64,000 nt of DNA from Firmicutes bacterium UBA5010 (GCA_002396645.1 DGYI01000005.1:25623-89622); one strand, 5' to 3'; positions 35,992 to 46,021 are shown, counted from the first letter of the stretch. Made by a program: numbers and translations. Notes: generated by a model from the letters alone, not told the origin.

Positions 35992-36789
35992 TTATACCAT
36001 AGCAAGATACATTATGGCAGATAATATTAACATGTGTGCAGGGTAGTAGATATAAAATCCCCATTTCCATTTTCTATTACCCGATTTTCTATTATATAAC
36101 AGCAGCGGAAAAACTGATGAAGCAGCTGCTATAGCTTCAAACAATTGATGATTCAATATTAAAAGATAATATGACAATGTCACTAAAGCGCAACACATAA
36201 GCTGTGTATACTTTGTTCCGGAGACTTTTGAATCGATATCAGTATCTTTCTTTGGTCTGAAAACATATACAAGCAGGATTAGAAGTCCGCATAAATCATA
36301 TTCCCCTCTAAGCAGTATAACAGTTATAAATGAAGCAATAATTCCCGCGATGAATAAAACCCTGTAAAATATTTTGCTTTTATCGACTCTAAACAATTTA
36401 TCGTAGAAAAAAATAATCACAGCACCTAATGTAAGTGTTATAAGAACATTTCCGTTTGTAAAGCGAAATAAGCTGTTTATTGCACTGTCAATGCCTGTCC
36501 TCATCCCCCAAAATACTTGATATGGTATCTGTGCAATTATTGCAAAAACAGCCAGACGCCCAATATACTTTTTTAAATCTTTAGTGTGTGCGCAACCTTC
36601 GGCAACCAAAAAGCAAAAAATAGGAAAAGCTAAACGTCCAATAAGTCTCATTTGCCAGTAAGCATCCGTCATATAGCTTGCAAACTCATCCCCTGCAATT
36701 TTGTATCTATAAAGAGTATTAAAAACTACACCAAGATGATCTATGGTCATGGAAAGTATAGCTATCAATTTTAATCTCTGTGCGTTCAT
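35992..36789 (-). CDS. TraX-family membrane protein
   Basis: A 265-residue protein with about eight helices and the TraX opening RLKLIAILSMTIDHLGVVF, followed by RLIGRLAFPIFCFLVAEGCAHT. TraX acetylates F pilin in Escherichia coli, but most chromosomal homologues in Bacillota have no conjugation genes nearby and their acyltransferase substrate is unknown. The same is true here. The ATG is preceded by GGAGGTG. Confidence 0.88.
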   Translation of the reverse strand: MNAQRLKLIAILSMTIDHLGVVFNTLYRYKIAGDEFASYMTDAYWQMRLIGRLAFPIFCFLVAEGCAHTKDLKKYIGRLAVFAIIAQIPYQVFWGMRTGIDSAINSLFRFTNGNVLITLTLGAVIIFFYDKLFRVDKSKIFYRVLFIAGIIASFITVILLRGEYDLCGLLILLVYVFRPKKDTDIDSKVSGTKYTQLMCCALVTLSYYLLILNHQLFEAIAAASSVFPLLLYNRKSGNRKWKWGFYIYYPAHMLILSAIMYLAMV

Positions 36790-36917
36790 AGCACCTCCAC
36801 TAAATATAAATTCGCTTTATCAGCGTAATTTTCATCAACCAACACTTATATATAAAAGGTTAGCACAATAAAGTCAAGCCTTCAAGCTAGAAATTAAATA
36901 TTTTGTAATAGATTCTG

Positions 36918-37805
36918 TCAATTATAATATTCCTTAAACTCCTCAAGCCATGCCAAAAAATCCGAAGCGTGCCGGCTGTTTTTGAGGAAAACAAAATTAA
37001 GCTCATGACGAGCGTCTAAGCCTGCGATTTTCAACTGCCTCATTTCTCCTTGCAAAAGCTCCTTCTTTGCTGCCGCTCTGTATAAAAATGTAATTCCAAA
37101 ATCCGCTCTGACCAACTGCTTTATAGCTTCCATATTGCCTATTTCAGTAACTCTTGAGAAACTGCTTACAGATAAATTATGCTTTTGCAATAGATGCTCG
37201 AAAATTTCACGTGTTCCCGAACCTGATTCTCTCACAATGAGGTTGCTTTGAATAATCTCTTGAAAAGATATAGTTTGATCTGCTAAGGGTGAATTTTTTG
37301 AACATACTGCAATAAACGGCTCTATAGCAAATAATTCAGAATGATATGCAGATTTATTAAAAAGTCCTTCAATAAGTGCAAATTGAATCTCTCCCTGCTC
37401 CAGTTTATCGAGTAAATGGTGAGTATTTTCCACAAGCATTGAAATTGATGTATTAGGTTTCTTTAACAGAATACGCTCCAAAATATCAGGCATGATATAT
37501 TGACCAATACTCAAGGTTGCTCCAAAGCGTAAAGGTGGATCTGACAAGACCTTTCTTCGCAGTATATCCGCTAAATTATCACTGTCAGAAGCGACCGTAG
37601 AAGCAAATTTATATAAAAGCTCTCCATGTTCTGTAAGATTAAGTGTTTTATCAGCATACATAAATAAGCGATTGCCATAATATGCTTCCAAGGCCTTGAT
37701 GTGCTGTGTCACTGCAGGTTGTGTCAAATGCAGTGCTTCGGCTGTTTTGGTGTAACTTCTGATTCTGCAGAGTGCAAGAAATGTTTCATGTCTAAAGTCA
37801 AGCAT
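36918..37805 (-). CDS. LysR-family regulator
   Basis: A 295-residue LysR regulator with an N-terminal winged helix (FLALCRIRSYTKTAEALHLTQPAVTQHIKALEAYYGNRLF) and a periplasmic-binding-like effector domain. It is divergent from the YeiH-type exporter gene, 117 bp apart, an arrangement found for CysL/YeiE-like regulators that control these exporters in response to sulfur or stress. The effector is not known. Confidence 0.9.
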   Translation of the reverse strand: MLDFRHETFLALCRIRSYTKTAEALHLTQPAVTQHIKALEAYYGNRLFMYADKTLNLTEHGELLYKFASTVASDSDNLADILRRKVLSDPPLRFGATLSIGQYIMPDILERILLKKPNTSISMLVENTHHLLDKLEQGEIQFALIEGLFNKSAYHSELFAIEPFIAVCSKNSPLADQTISFQEIIQSNLIVRESGSGTREIFEHLLQKHNLSVSSFSRVTEIGNMEAIKQLVRADFGITFLYRAAAKKELLQGEMRQLKIAGLDARHELNFVFLKNSRHASDFLAWLEEFKEYYN

Positions 37806-37922
37806 TCTAATCTCCTTATAAATTTAACTAATAGAAATATAAAAATATATAATTTGATTTTATATTAAATTACAACTATAATCAAGTAGGATTTATAAAA
37901 CTTAATTAGAAAGGACTTAATC

Positions 37923-38945
37923 ATGATACAAAAATATAAACAACACAGCGCAGGTTTTCTGTTTACATTGGTACTTGGCGCATTTTCCATGTGGCTTAGT
38001 AAGCTTATTCCTGGAGATATTATCGGCTCAAGTGTTCTTGCACTTGTTTTGGGTATGATTTTACATCCTGTTTTAGAAAAGATACCGCAAATTTCATCCG
38101 GAGTTAAATTTGTATCAAAAAAAATTCTTAAACTGGGAATTATCTTGATGGGAATCACATTGAGTTTCTCACAAGTTTTGATGGTGGGAAAATATGCTTT
38201 GATGCTAATGGTATTTACCCTTTTAACAGCCTTTGGCGGAGGATATGCTTTATCTAAGATTTTTAAAGTCAACTGGAAGCTTTACAGCTTGCTTTCAACC
38301 AGCACAGCAATTTGCGGAGGTACAGCTGTTGCCACACTCGGACCTGTAATTGAAGCAGATGACAAAGATATTGCCTATGCGATTTCTGCAACCTTTTTAT
38401 TTGATTTGCTTACAGTAATAGCATTTCCTTGGATTGGACATGCTATTGGACTTAGTGACACGAGTTATGGGCTTTGGGTTGGAACAGCGGTAAATGATAC
38501 TTCATCTGTTGTGGCTGCAGGATATGGATTTTCGGAAATAGCAGGAAGCTTTGCTGTAATTGTCAAACTTACACGGACACTTTTCATTATCCCTATTGTA
38601 CTGATATTTTCTTATATTCACACAAGAAACAAAATTAGGTCTACGCAAGGCTCTGAATTTGATAAGAAGATTAACATAGTATCTATCTTTCCGTGGTTTA
38701 TTCTTATGTTCATTGCAATGGTAACGGTGAAAAGTACAGGTTTAGTGCCTGAAAATATCGTAACAGGTATTTCGTTTTTATCAAAACTGTTTATGGTTAT
38801 GGCAATGAGTGCAATCGGGTTAAATACAAGCCTTAAGGAAGTCAAGGGAGTAGGTTGGAAACCAATGTTTTTAGGAGTGTGCATAGATAGTTCTGTAGTA
38901 TTCGTCTCCTTGGGTGCTCAGGCTATTCTACAGAGATTATTCTGA
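37923..38945 (+). CDS. YeiH/UPF0324-type putative sulfate exporter
   Basis: A 340-residue membrane protein with about ten helices. The family pattern is visible in GDIIGSSVLALVLGMIL, LGIILMGITLSFSQVL, STSTAICGGTAVATLGPVIEADDKDIAYAISATFLFD and GTAVNDTSSVVAAGY. Expression is probably set by the divergent LysR gene. Sulfate or sulfite export is suggested for relatives, not proven here. Confidence 0.87.
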   Translation: MIQKYKQHSAGFLFTLVLGAFSMWLSKLIPGDIIGSSVLALVLGMILHPVLEKIPQISSGVKFVSKKILKLGIILMGITLSFSQVLMVGKYALMLMVFTLLTAFGGGYALSKIFKVNWKLYSLLSTSTAICGGTAVATLGPVIEADDKDIAYAISATFLFDLLTVIAFPWIGHAIGLSDTSYGLWVGTAVNDTSSVVAAGYGFSEIAGSFAVIVKLTRTLFIIPIVLIFSYIHTRNKIRSTQGSEFDKKINIVSIFPWFILMFIAMVTVKSTGLVPENIVTGISFLSKLFMVMAMSAIGLNTSLKEVKGVGWKPMFLGVCIDSSVVFVSLGAQAILQRLF

Positions 38946-39049
38946 TATGAAAATTTAATTGTTTAATTTTCTCCTTAAACTATTAAATACTTTGTTATTT
39001 GAATCTCGCAAATGATGTATATTGACAAATCTAATTATGTATAGTATCA

Positions 39050-39140
39050 TTTATTCCATAGGAAAGTTCTATTTCCTATAGAATAAATGAAGAATCGGAA
39101 CGATTCTTCCATAGAGTGAACGCAGTTCACTTTTTCATGG
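39050..39140 (+). repeat. Cluster of three hairpins, including the recurring TTCTTCCATAGAGTGAA module
   Basis: Three stems lie end to end: TATTCCATAGGAAA with TTTCCTATAGAATA; AGAATCG-GAA-CGATTCT (39091-39107); and AGTGAAC-GCA-GTTCACT followed by TTTTT (39115-39135). The last is a terminator by form and recurs at 50.2 and 56.6 kb with the same TTCTTCCATAG leader. The second stem recurs at 39272. The 380-bp gap between the exporter and antiporter genes holds only these structures and AT-rich spacer. Confidence 0.6.
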
Positions 39141-39270
39141 GAATGAAGTTCTCCCTTGGTAAAAAACCTAAACCGCTTATAAAGCTGATGACTTCTGTGA
39201 TTAAAATATCGCAGATTCATTGGCTTTTATTTATATAATTAGGGAATTCCTTTTCCAATTTAGATAAATA

Positions 39271-39297
39271 AAGAATCAGAACGATTCTTCCATAGGA
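39271..39297 (+). repeat. Second copy of the AGAATC hairpin and TTCTTCCATAG motif
   Basis: AGAATCA-GAA-CGATTCTTCCATAGGA repeats the 39091 sequence with one change in the stem. It ends 29 bp before the antiporter start codon, so it lies in the transcript leader. The gene-proximal copy lacks the GTGAAC stem and T-run. Confidence 0.55.
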
Positions 39298-39325
39298 GAG
39301 AAACGAAAAGAAGGGAGAAAATTAT

Positions 39326-40504
39326 ATGTTGTTATCACTTGCACTAATATTCTTAAGCGGAATGACGCTGGGAAAAATTTTTGGAAAGTTAAGACTTCCA
39401 AGCTTGCTTGGTATGTTATTGACCGGTATTTTATTAGGACCTTATGCACTAAATTTGCTTGACCCCACAATTTTAAACATCTCTACAGACTTAAGACAGA
39501 TTTCTTTAATAATTATCCTAACCAGGGCAGGACTTAGCCTTGATATTAATGATCTTAAAAAAGTTGGTCGACCCGCTATTTTGATGTGCTTTTTACCTGC
39601 TTGTTTTGAGATAATCGGTATGGTAATTTTAGCACCTATACTTTTAGGAATAACTGTATTAGAAGCTGCTATAATGGGAACAGTTATTGCAGCGGTTTCT
39701 CCTGCGGTCGTTGTACCGAGGATGCTTAAACTAATGGAAACGGGATATGGAAAAAATAAAAGTATTCCTCAAATGATTATTGCAGGATCTTCAGTAGATG
39801 ATGTATTTGTAATTGTTCTTTTTACAGTCTTTACAGGACTTGCACAAAGCGGGACAATTACACCTGAACATTTTTTAACCATACCGACATCAATTATTTT
39901 GGGTTTATTAGCTGGGGTGATAGCAGGTATTGCTTTATCATTTTTATTTACCAAAGTTCACATCAGAGATACCGGCAAAGTATTAATAATCCTTTCCGTT
40001 TCATTTTTACTTGTTACTTTAGAACGTACGATGACAGGTGTGATAGGATTTTCGGGTTTGTTGGCAGTAATGGCACTTGGAGCCTCTATTCAGCAAAAGA
40101 AATATGAAGTTTCTAAACGTCTTTCGAGTAAATTTTCAAAATTGTGGGTTGCAGCAGAAGTACTCCTTTTTGTACTTGTAGGTGCTACTGTAAATATTAG
40201 TTATGCATTAAATGCCGGATTGCTGTCAGTTGTGCTAATCTCAGGAGTATTATTATTCCGTACAATGGGAGTATTCGTTAGCGTAATTAAAACTAATTTA
40301 AATAAAAAAGAACGCATTTTTGCGGCTTTTGCTTATATGCCAAAAGCTACGGTACAAGCGGCTATCGGTGGATTACCTTTAGCAATGGGACTTAATTGCG
40401 GAAATATTATTTTGACTGTGGCAGTTATTTCTATTATTATTACCGCACCGTTTGGGGCTATGCTGATAGATATCTCCCATAAAAAACTTCTTTCTAAGGA
40501 ATAA
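39326..40504 (+). CDS. Cation:proton antiporter (CPA type)
   Basis: A 392-residue transporter with about 12 helices. Family traits are FGKLRLPSLLGMLLTGILLGPYALNLLDP, LTRAGLSLDINDLKKVGRP, GTVIAAVSPAVVVPRMLKL and GSSVDDVFVIVLFT, where the aspartates in the middle helix carry cations. There is no C-terminal TrkA domain, unlike Kef. The ATG follows GAAGGGAG. It follows a hairpin-rich leader. Confidence 0.9.
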   Translation: MLLSLALIFLSGMTLGKIFGKLRLPSLLGMLLTGILLGPYALNLLDPTILNISTDLRQISLIIILTRAGLSLDINDLKKVGRPAILMCFLPACFEIIGMVILAPILLGITVLEAAIMGTVIAAVSPAVVVPRMLKLMETGYGKNKSIPQMIIAGSSVDDVFVIVLFTVFTGLAQSGTITPEHFLTIPTSIILGLLAGVIAGIALSFLFTKVHIRDTGKVLIILSVSFLLVTLERTMTGVIGFSGLLAVMALGASIQQKKYEVSKRLSSKFSKLWVAAEVLLFVLVGATVNISYALNAGLLSVVLISGVLLFRTMGVFVSVIKTNLNKKERIFAAFAYMPKATVQAAIGGLPLAMGLNCGNIILTVAVISIIITAPFGAMLIDISHKKLLSKE

Positions 40505-40668
40505 AAGCAAATAAAACTTTGAATGAAAATATTATCAGAAAATCAGCATTGTAAAAAGATGGAGTAATAGCTTGACAGCTTGATATATGGATTATATTAT
40601 TTATATAAGTAAAAATTCTCACTAAATAATTTTAAAGATATTAAAGAAAAATAAGGCAGGTATTTTAA

Positions 40669-41178
40669 ATGAATATACAAATAACACCTGTACCATATGA
40701 AGATAAAACTATTTTATATAATTTAATTCAGCTGTATAGATATGATTCCAGCGAGTTTGACGGACATGTTTTAAATGAACACGGATTTTATTTATATAAA
40801 TATTTGGATAATCAATGGACAGAGGACTATCGACGCCCATTTATAGTAAAAGTGAATGGTGAAATTGCCGGATTTGTGTTTGTTATTCTTGATGTTCCTA
40901 AAGAGTTTACAGTATTGAGCATGTCAGAAAAGACAAATGTAATAAGTGATTTTTTTATAATGCGTAAATACAGAGGAAAAGGTGTAGGCAAGGAAGTGGC
41001 ATTTTCGATATTTAATCAATTTCGCGGAACATGGGAAATTAAGCAAACATATAGCAATAAGATTGCTTACCAATTTTGGAAAAAGGTAATAAGCGAGTAC
41101 AATGGAACGAGTCAACTACAAGAAAAAATTTCATCAAATGAAAAATGGAACGGACCGGTTATGGTTTTTAAATCATAA
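40669..41178 (+). CDS. GNAT acetyltransferase
   Basis: A 169-residue N-acetyltransferase with the acetyl-CoA loop MRKYRGKGVGKEVAFSIFNQF and the final YQFWKKVI segment. The N-terminal YEDKTILYNLIQLYRYDSSEF is typical of the small Bacillota subgroup annotated as GNAT of unknown target. A terminator follows at 41211. Confidence 0.83.
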   Translation: MNIQITPVPYEDKTILYNLIQLYRYDSSEFDGHVLNEHGFYLYKYLDNQWTEDYRRPFIVKVNGEIAGFVFVILDVPKEFTVLSMSEKTNVISDFFIMRKYRGKGVGKEVAFSIFNQFRGTWEIKQTYSNKIAYQFWKKVISEYNGTSQLQEKISSNEKWNGPVMVFKS

Positions 41179-41210
41179 TATTAACCAGATATTGCTAGAT
41201 TTTAGATGAA

Positions 41211-41241
41211 AAGAATGCTTCACAAGAAGTGTTCTTTTTTA
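41211..41241 (+). terminator. Terminator after the GNAT gene at 40.7 kb
   Basis: AGAATGCTTC pairs with GAAGTGTTCT around an ACAA loop, with one mismatch/wobble position, followed by a run of six T. Confidence 0.75.
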
Positions 41242-41431
41242 TTTTTAGAGAACTTTAAGATTTATAAGGATATTAATGCAATATTGGGCTAAGACATAGT
41301 GTTAAGTAATGAATTTAAACCAAATACTGAATACTTATGATTAGATTGGAAACAATACTTTTGAAGATGTAGACAAATTAAATTGCGCAGCAATTCAATC
41401 TTCAATATTAAAGAAAGGAATGTGAGTTATT

Positions 41432-42205
41432 ATGGTATCACGTAAATCCGTTATAACCTTCGGTATGGTGGCAATACCTATTGCTATGTATACAAGCACA
41501 CAGGATAATGACATTCATTTTAATCAGCTTCATAAAGAAGATAATAGCCGTATAAGATACAAAAAGACTTGTGCACACTGCGGTAAAGAAATTAGTACCG
41601 GAGATATTGTAAAGGGCTTTGAATATGATGAGGGAAAATATGTTGTTGTCACAGACGAAGAGATTGAAAAGATAAAAACAGAAAAAGAAAAATCCATTCA
41701 GATTTTGCATTTTGCTCAATTGAATCAAATTTCGCCGGTATATTATAACAAAACATATCAGGCAGCACCCGAGATAGGGGGTGAAAAAGCCTTTGAATTG
41801 CTTCGCGGCGCACTTATGGCTGAACAGAAGATAGCTATAGGAAAAACCGTCATGGGTACGAAGGACACGCTAATGGCAATTATACCTCGGGAAGACGGTA
41901 TTTTGATTTCAACAATGTTTTATGCTGATGACATTAAAGAGCTTCAAAAACAGTATATCAAGCCTGAGGTATCCGAACAGGAGCTAAACATGGCAAAGAC
42001 ACTCATCAATTCGATGGATACTCCTTTTGATTCTTCTAAATATAAGGATGAATACCAGACAAGACTTCGTGAACTCATTGAAGCAAAGATTTCAGGAAAA
42101 GAGGTTGTTGCTGCTGAATCGGATGGCACAGGCAAAGTAATTGACCTTATGGAAGCCCTCAAAGCCAGCGTTGAGAAAGCTAAAAAAGAAAAAGAAACGG
42201 CGTGA
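41432..42205 (+). CDS. ku: Ku protein (non-homologous end joining)
   Basis: Bacterial Ku, a 257-residue homodimeric ring that binds DNA double-strand ends and recruits LigD. Typical segments: ISFGMVAIPI-like opening (VITFGMVAIPIAMYTS), FNQLHKEDNSRIRYKKTCAHCGKEI, and the core KGFEYDEGKYVVVTDEEIEKI. The C-terminus is short and lysine-rich (EKAKKEKETA). The ATG follows GAAAGGAATG. Its stop overlaps a GTG that could begin ligD, so the two are translated together. Confidence 0.95.
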   Translation: MVSRKSVITFGMVAIPIAMYTSTQDNDIHFNQLHKEDNSRIRYKKTCAHCGKEISTGDIVKGFEYDEGKYVVVTDEEIEKIKTEKEKSIQILHFAQLNQISPVYYNKTYQAAPEIGGEKAFELLRGALMAEQKIAIGKTVMGTKDTLMAIIPREDGILISTMFYADDIKELQKQYIKPEVSEQELNMAKTLINSMDTPFDSSKYKDEYQTRLRELIEAKISGKEVVAAESDGTGKVIDLMEALKASVEKAKKEKETA

Positions 42206-42210
42206 TTTTT

Positions 42211-44652
42211 ATGAGCGGAAAACTAAGCGAGTACAAGCAGAAAAGGAATTTTGAAATAACCCTCGAACCGGAAGGAAACACAAGAGATTCTGAAGAAAAT
42301 CTAAGATTTGTGATTCAACATCATATGGCCAGCAGAAATCATTACGATTTGCGTCTGGAGTGGGGAGGAGTTCTTTTAAGTTGGGCAATACCAAAGGGTC
42401 CTTCTTATGATACTCGTGATAAAAGGCTTGCTGTGAGAGTTGAGTCTCATCCTATGGAATACAGAAATTTTGAAGGTACAATACCAAAGGGTGAATACGG
42501 CGGCGGTATCGTTATGATATGGGACGAAGGCTTCTGGGAGCCTAAGGGAAATGTTGAAGAAGGGCTTGCTAAAGGTGAGTTAAAGTTTGTTCTGAAAGGA
42601 ATACGACTAAAAGGAAAGTGGGCATTAATTCGTTGGAAGGCTAAGTCTGACAATACAAAGGATAATTGGCTTTTACTGAAAGAAAAAGATGAGTATGTCA
42701 AAAGTGCTGATATTACATCGGAATTCACCACCAGTATCAGAAGCGGACGGAGCATGGCAGAAATCGAAAAAGGAGAAGATGAAAAAATCATCAGAAATCC
42801 CTTTAATACGGCCGATATGCAGCTTGCTAAACTGGTTAACACTGTCCCTGAAGGCGAAGATTGGCTGTATGAACTCAAATACGATGGCTTCAGAATCATG
42901 GCATTTATTGAAGGAAACCTTGTTCGGCTAATAACCAGAAACGGCAATGATTATATAAATAGATTTCATGAAATTGCTTTATCTCTTATTGATTGGGCTG
43001 ACGGAAGAGCTATAATTTTGGATGGTGAAATAGTAGTCACAGACGCTTCAGGAAAGACTGATTTCCATGCTTTGCAGAATCATATGAAAAACCCTGAGTC
43101 ACAAAAACTTACCTACATAGTTTTTGATATTCTTGCTTTGGATGGAATAGATTTTCGAGGACACACTTTGATTGAAAGAAAAGAATCTCTTGAATCTCTG
43201 ATGAAGGATGCTCCTAAAAATCTATACTATAGCCGCTATGTCAGAGGAAATGGAAAACAAGGTTTTGCTGCGGCATGTGAAGCAAACCTGGAAGGTATAA
43301 TAGGGAAAAAAGCTGATTCTGTTTACAGCGGAACAAGAAACGGTGACTGGATTAAGCTTAAATGTGATAAAAGACAGGAATTTGTTATCGGAGGATATTC
43401 ACTTACAGATAAAAAAACCAGAGGAGTGAGTTCACTTCTTCTTGGTGTATACGAAGATAATGAATTAGTTTACACAGGGCGTGCGGGTACCGGAATGAGT
43501 GAGTCTGACATGAAAATGCTTGACTATAAATTTGAAAAATTAAAGAGAATAGAATCACCTTTTAAGATTGTACCAAAACCCAGACCAAAAGAAACAGTAA
43601 CATGGCTTGAACCGGAGCTGGTTGCTGAAATTAAATTTGCCGAATGGACAAAAGATAAGCTGCTGAGGCAGGCAAGCTTTAAGGGGATTAGAACAGATAA
43701 GGATCCTAAAGAGATAAAAAGAGAAAAGGCGGAAGATGAAGCACAACTTCAATCATCCGTAAAAGAAACGGAGAAAACAATGGTAGCAAATACAGGCGGT
43801 ATTATTATTGAAGGGGTAAAGATTACTAATCCTGATAAGGTGATTTTTGAAGACCCTAAAATCACAAAAGAAGATGTAGTTTTATATTACTCAAAGGTCT
43901 CACAGCTAATGCTGCCGTTTGTAAGGCATAGAGTCATTAGTATTGTTCGCTGTCCCAAAGGAGTATCACAGACATGTTTTTATAAAAAACACCCTGATTC
44001 AGGCAGAAAAGGAATTACATCAATACCCGTTATTATTGGAAGCGGGGAGACAGAAGAGTATTTCTATATTGAGGATACATCCGGGCTCATATATGAAGCT
44101 CAGATGGGAACGCTGGAATTTCACATTTGGGGAAGCTCTACAGACCAACTTGAAAAACCGGATATGATGGTGTTTGATTTGGACCCTGATGAAGGGATGG
44201 ACATAAGCAGAATACGTCAAGGGGTACGGGATATAAGAAGTATTCTTTCTGAGCTTTCTTTGAATTCATATCTCAAAACCAGCGGAGGCAAGGGATATCA
44301 TGTTGTTGTACCTTTAAATCCGGTCGTGACATGGGATGTATTTTATGATTTCGCAAAACGAGTTGCAGAAGTTATGGAAAAGAAATGGCCCGACCTATAT
44401 ACAAGTAATTCCAGAAAAACTAAGCGCACGGGAAAAATATTTATAGACTGGATCAGAAATGGCAGAGGGGCTACAAGCGTTGCTCCTTATTCTCTGAGAG
44501 CAAGAAAAGGCGCTAAAGTATCCATGCCTATCGCATGGGATGAACTTGATACGGTTGCTCCCGATGGCATTAATATGGCCGATGCAGTTTTGAGAATTAC
44601 AGGAAATGATCCTTGGAAAGATTTTTTCAATAATAACCAGATGCTTAAATAA
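42211..44652 (+). CDS. ligD: Multifunctional ATP-dependent DNA ligase LigD
   Basis: Bacterial end-joining enzyme with three domains in the order phosphoesterase, ligase, polymerase. The phosphoesterase (about 1-160) has HHMASRNHYDLRLEWGG and WAIPKGPS. The ligase (about 200-500) has the adenylated lysine in ELKYDGFR (near residue 223). The primase-like polymerase (about 530-813) has MVFDLDPDEGMD (metal aspartates near 656) and KTSGGKGYHVVVP. I use ATG 42211; a GTG at 42202 that overlaps the ku stop is an alternative. The domain order is that of the Bacillota/Agrobacterium-type arrangement and differs from mycobacterial LigD (Pol-PE-Lig). Confidence 0.95.
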   Translation: MSGKLSEYKQKRNFEITLEPEGNTRDSEENLRFVIQHHMASRNHYDLRLEWGGVLLSWAIPKGPSYDTRDKRLAVRVESHPMEYRNFEGTIPKGEYGGGIVMIWDEGFWEPKGNVEEGLAKGELKFVLKGIRLKGKWALIRWKAKSDNTKDNWLLLKEKDEYVKSADITSEFTTSIRSGRSMAEIEKGEDEKIIRNPFNTADMQLAKLVNTVPEGEDWLYELKYDGFRIMAFIEGNLVRLITRNGNDYINRFHEIALSLIDWADGRAIILDGEIVVTDASGKTDFHALQNHMKNPESQKLTYIVFDILALDGIDFRGHTLIERKESLESLMKDAPKNLYYSRYVRGNGKQGFAAACEANLEGIIGKKADSVYSGTRNGDWIKLKCDKRQEFVIGGYSLTDKKTRGVSSLLLGVYEDNELVYTGRAGTGMSESDMKMLDYKFEKLKRIESPFKIVPKPRPKETVTWLEPELVAEIKFAEWTKDKLLRQASFKGIRTDKDPKEIKREKAEDEAQLQSSVKETEKTMVANTGGIIIEGVKITNPDKVIFEDPKITKEDVVLYYSKVSQLMLPFVRHRVISIVRCPKGVSQTCFYKKHPDSGRKGITSIPVIIGSGETEEYFYIEDTSGLIYEAQMGTLEFHIWGSSTDQLEKPDMMVFDLDPDEGMDISRIRQGVRDIRSILSELSLNSYLKTSGGKGYHVVVPLNPVVTWDVFYDFAKRVAEVMEKKWPDLYTSNSRKTKRTGKIFIDWIRNGRGATSVAPYSLRARKGAKVSMPIAWDELDTVAPDGINMADAVLRITGNDPWKDFFNNNQMLK

Positions 44653-44671
44653 CAAGTAAATTTGATAAAAG

Positions 44672-44698
44672 AAAGCACTTCCTGAGAAGTGTTTTTTG
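44672..44698 (+). terminator. Terminator after ligD
   Basis: CACTTC and GAAGTG pair around CTGA, extended by AAAG/TTTT, with a T-run (GTTTTTTG). Twenty bases past the ligD stop. Confidence 0.75.
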
Positions 44699-44807
44699 TT
44701 GTTGAAATATATACTCACGTATGCTAAAGTGAATTTAAGAGATTAATTAAACTTAAAATTTAATTTTAAAAGATGCGTAATAATAAGGCAATACAGGAGG
44801 AATTAAA

Positions 44808-45932
44808 ATGATAGAACATAAAATAAATTTAATTGATTTTATACAGAAAGGACAGGTATCCTGTGAATTCAGGGATAATATTCTTTGTATGTCAACAAAC
44901 CGTGCCATACCGACACAACGCTTTGATGCAGAACATCTATCAATAAATTCTTATATCTATTTACCTGAAAAATATAGATTACCTCTTCGTATTGATATAA
45001 TAGTAAAAATTGATGCTCCCGGACTATATATTCTTTTAGGAAAAGGGCATATAAACTTTGGCACCTTATGGTCAGATAACCGTCGAATTGATGATATTGC
45101 AGCACCTGCCGGAAAGATTAGGTTTTATCATAATCACATAAATATGAACGAATTTACTCATATATCTGTATTGTATGATTTTAAGGAAATGCAGATTATC
45201 ATAGATGGAGAAGAGAGATATTACTCACGAAAAGAAAGATATATGAAAGCTCTTGCTTTTGATGAAATGAATAAAGAAGGATTTGAGTTTAAAATAGCCT
45301 GCGACAAACTGGTAAATTTATCTATAAAATCGGTTTGTATAACTGAATATGAAAAAACTTGCCAAATTTCTCGTTCAGAAGAAGAACTTCCAATTGCAAT
45401 TACGAGAAATAATGCAATAAAACCAGGTGAAAAGCCGACATTTGAAAAGTCTATATCTTCTTTATCCGAACAATTTAGCAGTGAAATAATGAAAATGGAC
45501 GAATATTTGAGATCTTTAAAAACTTTGAAGATGAAAAGAATAGTAGATAAGAAGGGCAATAAAATAACTTATGTGTGTTCAGAACATGGGTTTTCATATG
45601 CGATTTATCTAAGCAATGATATATTCGATCACTCTTTGCAATGGTATCTTATAACAAATGGCAAGCCGGATACATGGCACAGAAAATCTGATATGATGGA
45701 AGAAGTGCTTGACAGATTGCTTAAGACATCGCCTGAGTTTGCAAATCGCATGTTTTTCAGTCTTGATGATTGTGTAGGATGCTACAGCCACTGTTTGGCA
45801 AAAACCCCTTACAGGCTGGAAGATAAGCAAAAATCTGTATGCCACGGCAAATTAAAATTTAGAATGAGTGTTTCCGGTTTTGATGATGTACGTATTTTTA
45901 TTGAAGAAATAAATCGTATCGTGCATGAGTAG
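44808..45932 (+). CDS. Hypothetical protein with C-terminal cysteine cluster
   Basis: A 374-residue soluble protein I do not recognise. The first half is beta-rich (a possible jelly-roll or lectin-like fold, e.g. LPLRIDIIVKIDAPGLYILLGKGHINFGTLW). The second half has a conserved-looking segment LDDCVGCYSHCLAKTPYRLEDKQKSVCHGKLKF with four cysteines that could bind metal. The ATG has GGAGG upstream. It stands alone between ligD and the glycosylase gene. Confidence 0.65.
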   Translation: MIEHKINLIDFIQKGQVSCEFRDNILCMSTNRAIPTQRFDAEHLSINSYIYLPEKYRLPLRIDIIVKIDAPGLYILLGKGHINFGTLWSDNRRIDDIAAPAGKIRFYHNHINMNEFTHISVLYDFKEMQIIIDGEERYYSRKERYMKALAFDEMNKEGFEFKIACDKLVNLSIKSVCITEYEKTCQISRSEEELPIAITRNNAIKPGEKPTFEKSISSLSEQFSSEIMKMDEYLRSLKTLKMKRIVDKKGNKITYVCSEHGFSYAIYLSNDIFDHSLQWYLITNGKPDTWHRKSDMMEEVLDRLLKTSPEFANRMFFSLDDCVGCYSHCLAKTPYRLEDKQKSVCHGKLKFRMSVSGFDDVRIFIEEINRIVHE

Positions 45933-46021
45933 TAGCGATACTTTATAAACATACTATAGTCACAAATCTTTAAAGTGAGTTGCTTTACAGATTACTGTAA
46001 AAGAGAGGAATATGAGTTAAA

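Noticed and set aside
37806..37922. LysR binding site between the divergent LysR and exporter genes
   Set aside because: The gap is very AT-rich and no single T-N11-A palindrome stands out from the background.
42447..42947. Antisense open frame of 166 codons inside ligD
   Set aside because: Shadow of a well-supported gene, serine-rich with no motif.
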